Source of the DNA: CAUZIR01 sp034421295
Lineage (GTDB): Bacteria; Chloroflexota; Dehalococcoidia; Lucifugimonadales; UBA2962
Assembly (NCBI GenBank): GCA_034421295.1
Contig: DAOUKM010000018.1
Coordinates: 27,848 to 91,847 of the forward strand
Reading direction: 5' to 3'
Length of the DNA stretch: 64,000 bases
The position numbers and the translations under genes were made by a program. Below are positions 53,431 to 62,343 of the stretch, one piece after another; position 1 is the first letter of the stretch, and every line of letters begins with the position of its first letter. The notes beneath the pieces were generated by a model, which saw only the letters and a program-made list of their open reading frames with translations, was not told the DNA's origin and did not search any database.

Positions 53431-55173
53431 ATGGATCCAGTGCAGCAGCGCCTACGCGGGATGGCTAGTATGGACAAGAGCTGGCGGCTGGTCGCCGTTG
53501 GCATGATCGCTGCCGCGGCTGTGGCGTGCGCCGGGCCGGCAGCCAGCACTCCCGATCCTGAAGAAACGGACGACCAGAAGGCCCCGACAGCCACTAGACT
53601 CGAGCCTGCGAGGGACTTCGATAGCGCGCCGGACCTGAAGTCCTCACGCGAGCGGTTTGCCGTCATACGGCTGGCAGACGGGCGGCTGCTGGCGGTGGGG
53701 GGGCGTGCCCGAGGATTGGGAGGTCTAGAGGCCGGCAACTTCAACGAGACCGCCGAATTGCTCGACCCCAAGACGCTGGAGTGGACTCTTACCGGGCCCC
53801 TTGAGCACAAGCGAAGGTCTCCATCTCTCATCCAACTCAGCGACGGGCGTGTCTTGGTTGCCGGCGGCACGAACGAACACCACAGGCCGATGGCGTCGGT
53901 CGAGATCTGGAGCCCCGGCGACGGCGAGTGGGCGCCGGCCTCAGACATGAATGAGGCCCGCGACTCGATGGGAGCTATCGCTCTGCGAGACGGGCGAGTC
54001 CTGGTCACAGGAGGCGCAGGCTTCGACGAAGATGGTAGCCTGGTCCCTTCGATAGCCGGCTGCGAGATCTACGACCCGGGCACCGGCGAGTGGAGTACCG
54101 CCGCCCCGATGTCCGAGGCAAGGGTCAACCACACGACCACCTTGCTGGCCGACGGCAGAGTGCTGGTGGTAGGCGGCGGCGAGGAGGACTCCTACTCGAA
54201 CACGGCGGAGGTTTACGACCCGGGCACCGGCGAGTGGAGTACCGCTGCCCCACTGGCCGTCAGCAGGGCATTTCACACGGCCACGCTCCTGACCGACGGG
54301 CGAGTCCTGGTGGTCGGCGGCAGGGGCAAGAGGACCCTGGCAGAGATCTACGATCCGGACTCGAACATGTGGGACCCGGCCGGGGAAACGGAACTGCCCC
54401 GCGCAGAGCACGCTGCGACCCTGCTCAGCGACGGGCGGGTGCTGGTCACAGGGGGCATCGGCCATCTGGCCCCGAGTGAGGTATTTGACCCTTCGACCCA
54501 GGAGTGGAGTACCGTGGGCTCCCTGAGGACAGGCCGGTACCGGCATGGTGCGGTCAGGCTCACAGACGGGAGGATCCTTGTGATGGGTGGGACCGGAAGC
54601 GAGGGCATACTGGCCTCGGCAGAGGTGCTGACCTCGGTCGGCTACGCGTCCCCGACGACCGACGGGTCGACAGGCGAGCGCCCAACGGCCCTGCCCGATC
54701 CGACGCCGACCCGAGTGCCCACCCCGGAGCCCACTCCGACCGAGGAGCCCGTGATCGATGAGGCCGCCCTTGAGTTTGCAGAGCCCGTCGATGCCGAACC
54801 GGGTATCGGAAAAACGTCCGTAGAATTGGCGACCCCCGTGAGGCTGGGCATAGGCCAGGAGATCAGCAGTCCCTTGGGTCCCGGCGGCCTTATCGTCGAG
54901 TTCCTCGGCGTGGTCGAGGACACCCGATGCCCCGCCGGCGAGACGTGTGCGGAGCCGGGGCGAGCCGTGATCCGGGTCAAGCTGAGGGTGCCGGCCGGCC
55001 CCTTGGGCGAGTCTGAGATCGCGCTCGAAGGCGGCCAAACCGCGCCGACGGTCCAAAAGTTCGGTCGTTACTCGCTGGTATTCCTTGCACTTGAGCCCGA
55101 GCCGGCCGCCGGAGTCGATCTGGACCCTGATGAGGCGATCGCCATACTGGCGGTGATCCAGCCCGGTCGTTGA
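53431..55173 (+). CDS. Kelch-repeat secreted lipoprotein
   Basis: The 580-residue protein starts at ATG 53431, six bases after GGGGGGAG. The signal peptide ends AAAVAC. Residues about 60-410 hold around seven kelch-type repeats with the pattern DGRVLVxGG...aEvYDPxTGEWs (for example LADGRVLVVGGGEEDSYSNT and VYDPGTGEWSTAAPLAVSRA), forming a beta-propeller. A Pro/Thr linker (TPTRVPTPEPTPTEEP) leads to a C-terminal domain of about 130 residues (GPGGLIVEFLGVVEDTRCPA). The role is unknown, probably surface binding. The next gene starts at the overlapping TTGA. Confidence 0.9.
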   Translation: MDPVQQRLRGMASMDKSWRLVAVGMIAAAAVACAGPAASTPDPEETDDQKAPTATRLEPARDFDSAPDLKSSRERFAVIRLADGRLLAVGGRARGLGGLEAGNFNETAELLDPKTLEWTLTGPLEHKRRSPSLIQLSDGRVLVAGGTNEHHRPMASVEIWSPGDGEWAPASDMNEARDSMGAIALRDGRVLVTGGAGFDEDGSLVPSIAGCEIYDPGTGEWSTAAPMSEARVNHTTTLLADGRVLVVGGGEEDSYSNTAEVYDPGTGEWSTAAPLAVSRAFHTATLLTDGRVLVVGGRGKRTLAEIYDPDSNMWDPAGETELPRAEHAATLLSDGRVLVTGGIGHLAPSEVFDPSTQEWSTVGSLRTGRYRHGAVRLTDGRILVMGGTGSEGILASAEVLTSVGYASPTTDGSTGERPTALPDPTPTRVPTPEPTPTEEPVIDEAALEFAEPVDAEPGIGKTSVELATPVRLGIGQEISSPLGPGGLIVEFLGVVEDTRCPAGETCAEPGRAVIRVKLRVPAGPLGESEIALEGGQTAPTVQKFGRYSLVFLALEPEPAAGVDLDPDEAIAILAVIQPGR

Positions 55174-56204
55174 CCCCAACCCCGTTCAAGATGCCGGCCA
55201 TGAGCCGGCGCGACCTCCGCGATCTACTGGACGGGCTTCCGAGGGTTCGCATCGCCGCAATTCCGACACCCCTGCAGGAGGCGGAAAACCTCTCGCGTGA
55301 GTTGGGGGTAAGGGTTCTGATCAAGCGCGACGACCTGACAGGTCTGGTCCTCGGGGGCAACAAGGTCAGGCACATGGACTTTTGCATGGCCGACGCGCTG
55401 GAAAAGGGCTCCGACGTGTCGGTAAACGTCAATGCCTGGATGTCCAACAACTCGCGCATCATCGGCGCGGCGTCCAGGAAGGTTGGCATGGACTACGTGT
55501 GCATCGCACCTGGAAGCCGGGGCAGGCCCATTCAGGGCAACCTGCTCATCCAGAGCCTGTTCGGCGCCGAGCTTCACCTGCTGGACACGACCGACACCGA
55601 GGAGGTCACAGGTTACGTAGGAGAAGTAGAGAACCGGTTGAGGGACGAGGGCCGGGTCCCCTATAACCACTTAAGGGAGCATATGTCCCGCTCCTCCGCC
55701 GTAATCTCGTACATGGACGCGTCTCTGGAGATAGCCGATCAGCTCGATGAACTGGGGGTCGGCGAAGCAAAGGTCTACATCGCGAGCGGCGGAGCGCAGG
55801 GCGGCCTCCAGATAGCGTCGGACGCACTGGGGCTAGGTTGGCAGGTAAACGGTTTCTTGGTTGGAACCCCCGAAGAGTCGTTCGTCGACATGGTCACCTG
55901 GTCCAACAACGCCCTCAGGCATCTGGGGTTCGACGAGCGCCTCGGCTGGGAGGACGTGGTCCAGATTGACGACTACGTCGGGCCGGGCTACGCAAAGCTG
56001 AGTCCCGCCTGCGCCGAAGCGATAAGGATGCTGGCTCGACTCGAGGGGATACTGCTCGATCCCGTCTACACGGGCAAGGTCATGGCCGGCCTCATCGATC
56101 ACGCGCGCGCGGGCGTGCTGGGACCCGACGACACCGCGGTATTCGTCCACACCGGTGGGCTGCCCGAGCTGTTCAACTTCGCGGAGGAGCTTCAGAGTCC
56201 ATAG
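55170..56204 (+). CDS. PLP-dependent enzyme, D-cysteine desulfhydrase/ACC deaminase type
   Basis: This 344-residue fold-type II PLP enzyme has the start VRIAAIPTPLQEAENLSREL and the Lys in LGGNKVRHMDF, which binds PLP. The phosphate-binding region is IASGGAQGGLQIASDALGLG, and the C-terminus has VFVHTGGLPELFNF. These match D-cysteine desulfhydrase/1-aminocyclopropane-1-carboxylate deaminase-like proteins. The substrate (D-cysteine, ACC or another D-amino acid) is not decided by sequence. The TTG start overlaps the kelch stop. ATG 55191 is an alternative. Confidence 0.88.
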   Translation: MTPTPFKMPAMSRRDLRDLLDGLPRVRIAAIPTPLQEAENLSRELGVRVLIKRDDLTGLVLGGNKVRHMDFCMADALEKGSDVSVNVNAWMSNNSRIIGAASRKVGMDYVCIAPGSRGRPIQGNLLIQSLFGAELHLLDTTDTEEVTGYVGEVENRLRDEGRVPYNHLREHMSRSSAVISYMDASLEIADQLDELGVGEAKVYIASGGAQGGLQIASDALGLGWQVNGFLVGTPEESFVDMVTWSNNALRHLGFDERLGWEDVVQIDDYVGPGYAKLSPACAEAIRMLARLEGILLDPVYTGKVMAGLIDHARAGVLGPDDTAVFVHTGGLPELFNFAEELQSP

Positions 56205-56325
56205 GCGGTTGCGCGGACTCGAAGGTGTCTGTAGTGTCTTTAGGCGTTGCGCGGCCCGTTCGAAAACCGTCGTCTGGCGGCATGCGGGCAGCGGATCGAA
56301 ACCTCAGCCGGGGAGGACCTCTAAG

Positions 56326-56835
56326 ATGGGAGTCACGCTCAATCACACGGGATTCGTCGTTACCGACATCGAGAAGGCCATCGAGTTCTACTGCGATGGG
56401 ATCGGCCTTTCGGTCAGGTTCCAGGTCGAAGCCGACGGCGCAGAGCTGTCCCAGCTTCTGGGATATGGCAACGTGCAGGTCAAGGCGGCGTTTGTGGGCG
56501 GAATCGACGGCCATTCCCTGGAGATCATCGAATACGTCAATCCCAAGTCCGAGGAACGCGACACGGCTGAGCAGCACCGAAGGAACGTCACCGGCGCGTC
56601 ACACCTGTCCTTCAACGTAGAGAACATCGACGATGTGCTGGCCCGGATAGAACCCATGGGCGCAAGGGTCAATAACCCTCCGGTCGAGCTGATCGAAGGC
56701 CTGCGGTGCGTCTACCTGCAGGATCCGTGGGGCAACTGGGTCGAGCTGGACGAGGACGCCGTTCACAACGAACAGCAATTCGTCGTCCACCAGCGCACAT
56801 CGATAAACCCAGCTCCCGGCGACCTCCGCCTCTAG
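56326..56835 (+). CDS. VOC superfamily (glyoxalase/dioxygenase) protein
   Basis: This 169-residue protein, started at ATG 56326 behind GGAGG, has two babbabb-type halves. The metal ligands fit His in LNHTGFVVTD, Glu in HSLEIIEYV, His in ASHLSFNVEN and Glu in NWVELDEDA, so a divalent metal site is likely. The family includes lactoylglutathione lyases, epimerases and extradiol dioxygenases. The substrate is not predictable. It is followed 24 bases later by a convergent catabolic-type gene on the minus strand. Confidence 0.87.
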   Translation: MGVTLNHTGFVVTDIEKAIEFYCDGIGLSVRFQVEADGAELSQLLGYGNVQVKAAFVGGIDGHSLEIIEYVNPKSEERDTAEQHRRNVTGASHLSFNVENIDDVLARIEPMGARVNNPPVELIEGLRCVYLQDPWGNWVELDEDAVHNEQQFVVHQRTSINPAPGDLRL

Positions 56836-56859
56836 GACCCCGAGGGGCCCCGGGGCGTC

Positions 56860-57945
56860 CTACACGTCGACCGACAGGCGATCCACGGCGGCCTCGTCCA
56901 GCTCAACGCCGAGACCCGGCCCCTCCGGCAGGCTGGCCACGCCACCCTGCCTGGGAATGGGCCTTGCGAGAATGGTCGACGGGTCTCCCGAGAATTCCTC
57001 CGAGTACTCGTGCGGGCGCGCCGCGTCTATCAGGGTGCTGTAGAGATGCAGACTCGCGGCGCTGGCGATACCCGCGGTCGGGCAGTGGGGCATGACCTCC
57101 TTGCCGAAGGTCCTGGCAACCTCGTAGATCCGTGCGGACTCGGTGATGCCACCGGCCAGTACCACGTCGGGCTGGAGTATGTCCGGGTCGGCCAGCTCTA
57201 TCAGGTCGCGGAACTGCCAGCGCGTGTGCTGCTGCTCTCCGAATGAGACCGGGAGGTCCAGCGCCCGCGCCACCTTCCTGAGGCCGGGCATGTCGTGCTG
57301 TGGCACCGGCTCCTCGAAGTGGGAGGCCCCCATCTGCTCGAGTTCCCTGCCCTGCCTGATGGCGGTCGATGCGGTATAGCCGTTGTTCGCGTCGAAACTC
57401 AGCGCGACCTCGCCGGGCAGAAAGTCCCTGCAGACCCTGAACCGCTGAAGGTCCGCCTGCGGGTCACGGTCGATCCTGTCTGAGTTCCAGTCCATGCGAA
57501 CCTTGAAGGCGCGGAAGCCAGCTTCGAGGCCCCGCTGGACCGTCTCGAGTATCTCCCCCGGGCTCTTTCTCCAGCCCATACCCGTGCTCAGGTAGAGGGG
57601 TATCGTCCCTGTCGCCGCCCCACCGAGCATCTCGTGGAGGGGCCGCCCGGCGGCCTTCCCCGAGATGTCCCACAGAGCGATATCGACGGCGCCTATCGCG
57701 GCGGTCTGCAGGCCCATCGGCCCGTAGCGCGTGGTCGCGTAGAACATCTCGTCCCAGAGCCGAGGGGGAAGCGTGGGATCTCTTCCCGTGACGATGGGGG
57801 CCAGCAGGTCGTCTATGAATAGCTTAACGACGCCGGGGGAAAGGACGTAGCATTCCCCGAGGCCCGTCAGTCCCTGGTCGGTGTGCACCCTCACCAGCAA
57901 CTGCCCCGTCCTGAGCGGGGTCGTCTCGACCGATGTGACCTTCAG
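56860..57945 (-). CDS. Mandelate racemase/muconate lactonizing enzyme family (enolase superfamily)
   Basis: This sugar-acid dehydratase or epimerase type enzyme has about 361 residues. The catalytic lysine pair region is GFRAFKVRMDWNSDR. Metal ligands are Asp in LSFDANNGYT, Glu in SHFEEPVPQHD and Glu in SFGEQQHTRW. A His in VMPHCPTAGI may be the other base. The usual N-terminus (KVTSVETTPLRTGQLLVRV) can be read upstream of the first ATG, but the only codon in the right place is CTG at 57945, which has AAGGGGG upstream. It lies 18 bases after the dehydrogenase stop, in one operon. Confidence 0.85.
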   Translation of the reverse strand: MKVTSVETTPLRTGQLLVRVHTDQGLTGLGECYVLSPGVVKLFIDDLLAPIVTGRDPTLPPRLWDEMFYATTRYGPMGLQTAAIGAVDIALWDISGKAAGRPLHEMLGGAATGTIPLYLSTGMGWRKSPGEILETVQRGLEAGFRAFKVRMDWNSDRIDRDPQADLQRFRVCRDFLPGEVALSFDANNGYTASTAIRQGRELEQMGASHFEEPVPQHDMPGLRKVARALDLPVSFGEQQHTRWQFRDLIELADPDILQPDVVLAGGITESARIYEVARTFGKEVMPHCPTAGIASAASLHLYSTLIDAARPHEYSEEFSGDPSTILARPIPRQGGVASLPEGPGLGVELDEAAVDRLSVDV

Positions 57946-57963
57946 GGTGTCGCGCCCCCTTCT

Positions 57964-58953
57964 TCAGCCGCTGCCGACGGCGGCCGGCGAGCCGGATCGG
58001 GCGGACTCGTACACGGCGTCTATCACGCTCAGGACGTCCACGGCCGCCTGCACCGGAATCGGCGGCTCACGTCGGGCGGCCAGCGAGTCCACCCAGTCCC
58101 GCATCTGCAGCCGGTACATCTCGTTGTAGTCGGGGAGCATGGGGGTGATCCTGGTCTGGGTCTCGTATTCGGCGACAACGTCGCTCTGCACGTCCAGGAT
58201 CTCCGAGGGCCACTCGGTCCTGACCCTTCCCCGCGTTCCGAAGAACTCGACGAAGTCAAATGGCCGCGAGAGGCTCGCGGACACCGTCACGCTCGCTGTC
58301 AGGCCGCCCTCGAACACGATCGTAAAGGCGGTGTCACGGTCGGCCCCGGTCTCCGGGTGCCAGCGCGTCTCGGCATGAACCCTGACCGGGCGGACGCCAC
58401 ACATCCAGAGCACCTGATCGACTATGTGCACGCCGTGCCAGCGAAGCTGTCCCCCGCCGAACTCCATGCGCGAGTTCCAGTGCTCGAGCGGCGTCGCCGA
58501 CTTGCAGGCAAGGACCTGAACAGGCTCCCCCACGGCCCCGCCAACAATCAGTTCGCGTGCCCTGATACGTCCCGGGTTGTAGCGCATGCAGTAACCGACC
58601 ATCACGCTCGCCCCGGCGCCTGCGGCCGCGTCGCGTATCAGTGCCGCCTCGGCCGCGACCGCACCGGCGGGCTTTTCGACGAACAGGTCGGCTCCCGACT
58701 CCAGGACGGCCACCGACGCCTCGGCCAGGAGGTGATGCGGGAGCGAGACCATCACAGCGTCAAGCCTTTCACGCTGGAGCATACGGCGATAGTCCGAGTG
58801 GACGCCGCCGTACCTCCACTGCGCCGCCGTACGGGCCGCAGCGGCCTCGTCCACATCCGCGCAGGCGACCAGCTCCACCCCGTCTATGGCGGCCATCGCC
58901 GCCGATAGCCGGGTGCGTCCGTGATGGCCGCAGCCGATCAGCCCTATCCTCAT
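57964..58953 (-). CDS. Gfo/Idh/MocA family NAD(P)-dependent dehydrogenase
   Basis: This 329-residue protein from ATG 58953 has an N-terminal Rossmann domain (MRIGLIGCGHHGRTRLSAAM) and the family motif LFVEKPAGAVAAE (EKP with Lys for catalysis). The C-terminal alpha/beta domain includes HWNSRMEFGGGQLRWHGVHI, where His and Asp would complete the active site. Members oxidise sugars, inositols and related polyols. The enolase-type gene follows in the same direction, which suggests a sugar-acid pathway. A start at 58986 adds 11 residues unlike the family. Confidence 0.9.
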   Translation of the reverse strand: MRIGLIGCGHHGRTRLSAAMAAIDGVELVACADVDEAAAARTAAQWRYGGVHSDYRRMLQRERLDAVMVSLPHHLLAEASVAVLESGADLFVEKPAGAVAAEAALIRDAAAGAGASVMVGYCMRYNPGRIRARELIVGGAVGEPVQVLACKSATPLEHWNSRMEFGGGQLRWHGVHIVDQVLWMCGVRPVRVHAETRWHPETGADRDTAFTIVFEGGLTASVTVSASLSRPFDFVEFFGTRGRVRTEWPSEILDVQSDVVAEYETQTRITPMLPDYNEMYRLQMRDWVDSLAARREPPIPVQAAVDVLSVIDAVYESARSGSPAAVGSG

Positions 58954-58999
58954 GCCCCCGACCTGCCGGAGCCGCCAGCCGGCCACACCAGGCGATCTG

Positions 59000-61288
59000 T
59001 CACCTGGCCGGCTCGACGATGTCGTGAATCCGATCGGCCTGCAGGTCCTCTATGACCTGCACCACCCCGCTGGGCCAGTAGACCACGATCTCTTCGACCG
59101 AGGTCGCCTGCCCCAGCCCGAACTCAAGATCGATGCTGTCCATAGAAAGGTAGCTTGAGCCGGCCCTGACCTCCTGCACCTGCACCGAGTCGCTACCTTG
59201 CGCACGCAGGTAAACCCTGGCCCCTATTCCATCCGCATTGCTGCCCGTCCCGTCGATTGCCATGCGCCCGGTCAGCCGCAGGGTGATCCAGTGATTGGTG
59301 CCGCCGCCGTTAATCCAGATGAACACGGGACCGGCGACCTGGGAGATCGTGCTCTCCCTTCCCTCCCACACGGGACCGCTGCTATTGGTGGCGATCAGGT
59401 CGACGTACCCGTCGCCGTTGAGGTCCCCGTGCACCACTGCCTTGCCGTTCTCATGGAAGCGATTGGATATCTTGCGGGCCCTCATGGTGAAGATCGAGTC
59501 GGGGTCATCGATGCCATCGTACTGCACGCCGAGCACGTCTAGCACCCTGGCGCGGATGGTGACATCCTCAAAGCCTCCGGCGCCATCTCCCCGCATCAGG
59601 CGGCCCGCCCCCGGGAACGCATCGCCTCCCGGACCCTGCCCGGAGGCGACGATCGAACCCAGCCAGTAAAGGTCCTGATCGCCATCGTTGTCGAAATCGA
59701 AGAAGGTCGCGCCAAAGCCAAAGTCGTAGGCGGCAAGGCCGGACAGGACGGGCTGAAGGGGGTCGATCCTGGAGGGATCGAGAGACTCGGGGGGCATGTA
59801 GGGGCTGGGCACAACGCGCGTCGACGGGGCGACATCGTAAAGCTGGGGAACGGTGCCTACCCCCTCGATGTCGACGGTGCCGTCGTTTCGCAGAAGGTAG
59901 TGCTGGCACGTTCCCCAGCTGAAGCGCTGGTGGTACTCGCAGGAGCCGCTGGGGCCGCGCATGGGAGGGCGGGTGTTGGGGTGGTACCCGATGTTGGTGA
60001 CAAACACGTCCAGATCCGCGTCCAGATCGATATCGCCGATCGCAAAGCCCATCCACGCTCCCACCTTGTCTATCCCTATTGCGTGGGCCACTTCCGTGAA
60101 CCTGACGCCCGACCCGTCCGAGTCGTTGCGCATGATCTTAAGGCGATCTCCATCGCTCGCGATCCACAGGTCGGGATCTCCGTCGTCATCGTGGTCGAAG
60201 AAGAAGGCGGCGTGCGTCTGAGAGGTGGGCTCCCCGATCACGTTGCCGGCGTCGTCGAGCCAGGTCGGATCCCAACCCTCATACCACTGCCCGGTCGCCG
60301 GATCCTCGAACATGATGGGCTTGCCCGTCGGATCCCGCATGACTATCTCTCCGCCCCTTACCCCCGCCTCTGCCGCTATCTCTGTGAATGTCATATCTCC
60401 GGCGTTCAGATAGAGCACGTCGAAGTGGCCGGGGTGGTTGCCTGAAGCAAAATCGCGAAAATCGTGCGCCATCAGGTTGCCGACGAACAGGTCCAGATAG
60501 CCGTCTAGGTTGATGTCGGCGCAGGCCACGGAGGTAGCGGAGCGCATGTTGACGAGATCTCCGAATGCCGCCTCGGTCACGTCTGTGAAGGTCCCGTCTC
60601 CGTTGTTGCGGAACAGTGAGTCGACGATGCCGTCGTCGGCACCGTAGGAGCGAAAGTCAAGCTCGTCCTTGGGATCGCCCCATGCCCCCACATAGAGGTC
60701 CTGAAACCCGTCATTATCGAGGTCGCAGGCCACCGCGCCGGTGCTATGACTGTCCTTGGCGGCAACGCCGGCCTCCACCGCCACATCCTTAAAGGCACCG
60801 TCCCCGTCGTTGCGAAACAGCTTGTTTGTATGACCGCCTTCGGTGGTCAGATAGAAATCATGATCCCCATCGCGGTCGAAATCGAATATCACGACGCCTG
60901 GCCGGTCGTTCCATATGCGCCAGTCGTGACCCATCGCCTCCTCGGATATGTTGGTAAAGGGCGTAACCAGGTCCGGGGTGCCGGCATCCCCTCCTGTGGG
61001 CGCCAGCCGCTTGGGCTCACCGCGGAGCACCTCCGCACCCTCCGCGGATCTCCTCGACTCATCCACGACGGACGAGTCGATCCTGTCCTCGCCGCTTTCC
61101 ACCCGCTGGCCTGTCTCGGCGTCAATGCACACGCCCTGCACGCATACCACCTGCGGCGTGACGTCGATCTCAAGCGACGGCACGGTGGCCGTGGCGGGCC
61201 CTTCGCCGCCATCGCCACAACCGGCTAGGGCAGCGCAGGCTGCCGCCATCGCCACAGCCAGGGCCACCCGCACCGAGCGAAGGCTCAT
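59000..61288 (-). CDS. Secreted FG-GAP repeat / ASPIC-UnbV family lipoprotein
   Basis: The protein has about 762 residues. ATG 61288 gives a signal peptide and lipobox (AACAALAGC). FG-GAP repeats follow with DxDxDG-type calcium loops (FDFDRDGDHDFYLTT, CDLDNDGFQDLYVG, ADINLDGYLDLFVGN, FDHDDDGDPDLWIAS, DIDLDADLDVFVTN, FDFDNDGDQDLYWL, GDLNGDGYVDLIATN). The ASPIC/UnbV end is VEEIVVYWPSGVVQVIEDLQ. The layout matches the 12435-14690 protein except that this one has a lipobox and lacks the TPR-like N-terminus. It is exported. The function is not known. Confidence 0.92.
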   Translation of the reverse strand: MSLRSVRVALAVAMAAACAALAGCGDGGEGPATATVPSLEIDVTPQVVCVQGVCIDAETGQRVESGEDRIDSSVVDESRRSAEGAEVLRGEPKRLAPTGGDAGTPDLVTPFTNISEEAMGHDWRIWNDRPGVVIFDFDRDGDHDFYLTTEGGHTNKLFRNDGDGAFKDVAVEAGVAAKDSHSTGAVACDLDNDGFQDLYVGAWGDPKDELDFRSYGADDGIVDSLFRNNGDGTFTDVTEAAFGDLVNMRSATSVACADINLDGYLDLFVGNLMAHDFRDFASGNHPGHFDVLYLNAGDMTFTEIAAEAGVRGGEIVMRDPTGKPIMFEDPATGQWYEGWDPTWLDDAGNVIGEPTSQTHAAFFFDHDDDGDPDLWIASDGDRLKIMRNDSDGSGVRFTEVAHAIGIDKVGAWMGFAIGDIDLDADLDVFVTNIGYHPNTRPPMRGPSGSCEYHQRFSWGTCQHYLLRNDGTVDIEGVGTVPQLYDVAPSTRVVPSPYMPPESLDPSRIDPLQPVLSGLAAYDFGFGATFFDFDNDGDQDLYWLGSIVASGQGPGGDAFPGAGRLMRGDGAGGFEDVTIRARVLDVLGVQYDGIDDPDSIFTMRARKISNRFHENGKAVVHGDLNGDGYVDLIATNSSGPVWEGRESTISQVAGPVFIWINGGGTNHWITLRLTGRMAIDGTGSNADGIGARVYLRAQGSDSVQVQEVRAGSSYLSMDSIDLEFGLGQATSVEEIVVYWPSGVVQVIEDLQADRIHDIVEPAR

Positions 61289-61361
61289 CCCCGATGTGTA
61301 CCGAGAGGGTCGACCTGGTGGCATGTACCGAGTTTACGAGACCGATGCGGACATTAGGATC

Positions 61362-61397
61362 GCAAAAACATGGGCCCGGGCGGATGCCCGGGCCCAT
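61362..61397 (-). terminator. Rho-independent terminator of the Dpp-type operon
   Basis: On the minus strand, GGGCCCGGGC pairs with GCCCGGGCCC across a four-base loop, flanked by two further A-T pairs. ATGTTTTTGC follows. It lies about 20 bases after the permease stop. Confidence 0.88.
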
Positions 61398-61419
61398 TCA
61401 TCCGAATCCGGCTCTTAGA

Positions 61420-62343
61420 TCAGCCCTCGGAGCGGGACAGTTTCGGATCGAGCATGTCCCTGAGGTTGTCACCCATTACGTTGATAGCAAGCACCGTGAT
61501 CGTGAGGAATCCGCCGGGGATGCCCACTACCCACAGGGCCTGGGAGATCGTCCTGCGACCGTCCGCCATCATCGAGCCCCAGGCAGGCGTCTCCGGATCG
61601 ATACCCGCGCCCAGGAAGCTCAGGATCGCCTCCGTCAGGATCGCTCCGGCTACGATCAGCGTGCCGGTCACCATCAGCGGCGCTATGGTCCCGGGGAACA
61701 CATGGCGGAACAGTATCCGGGGCGTACGGGCCCCGATCGCGCGCGCCGCCTCCACGTACACCTCCTCGCGGAGGCTCAGCACAGACGAGCGCACCACCCT
61801 TACAGCACGTGGGAACACCACGAACCATATCGCAAAGATCACTATCGCTACGTTGCCACCAACTATCGACACCAGCGCGATCGCTAGCAATATGTTCGGT
61901 ATCGACATGATCGCGTCCATGATCCTCATTAAGATCAGGTCCGCAAAGTTGAAGTACCCGGCTATCAGGCCCAGTATCGCCGCGCTCAGCGCCGTCAGCG
62001 CTCCGACAGCAAAGCCCACCGCCAGCGATATCCGGGCTCCGTAGATCACTCGCGAGTACACGTCGCGACCCACAAAGTCGGTCCCGAACCAGTACTCACC
62101 GCTCGGCTCCTTCAGACGGTTCGGAGGGTCGACCGCCGTCGGATCAACCGTGCCCAGCACCGGGGCCAGCACCGCCAGAAGGCCCATGATCACAAGGACT
62201 ATGAAGCCCACGATGAACATCGGGTGCCGACGCCACGTCCACTTGTACTTGGCCACCGCCGCCTGCCATAGGATGCCCAGGCGGTCCTGCACCGAGGGCG
62301 GAGCAGGGACGAAGGTTTGGGGAGTCTGTATGTCCTGCTGCAT
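61420..62343 (-). CDS. DppC/OppC-type ABC transporter permease
   Basis: This 307-residue inner-membrane protein has about six helices. The cytosolic N-terminus of about 40 residues ends in RRHPMFIVGFIVLVIMGLLA. The binding-protein-dependent loop is YVEAARAIGARTPRILFRHV (EAA motif), and LRDMLDPKLSRSEG is the usual C-terminus. It forms a channel with the DppB-type protein to import peptides, nickel or other solutes. The ATG overlaps the dppB-like stop (TAATG). The operon ends here. No ATPase or binding protein genes follow. Confidence 0.93.
   Translation of the reverse strand: MQQDIQTPQTFVPAPPSVQDRLGILWQAAVAKYKWTWRRHPMFIVGFIVLVIMGLLAVLAPVLGTVDPTAVDPPNRLKEPSGEYWFGTDFVGRDVYSRVIYGARISLAVGFAVGALTALSAAILGLIAGYFNFADLILMRIMDAIMSIPNILLAIALVSIVGGNVAIVIFAIWFVVFPRAVRVVRSSVLSLREEVYVEAARAIGARTPRILFRHVFPGTIAPLMVTGTLIVAGAILTEAILSFLGAGIDPETPAWGSMMADGRRTISQALWVVGIPGGFLTITVLAINVMGDNLRDMLDPKLSRSEG

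Noticed and set aside
53941..55179. 412-residue minus-strand frame
   Set aside because: It is a shadow of the kelch repeats.
57883..58908. 341-residue plus-strand frame
   Set aside because: It is antisense to the Gfo/Idh/MocA gene, which has complete family motifs.
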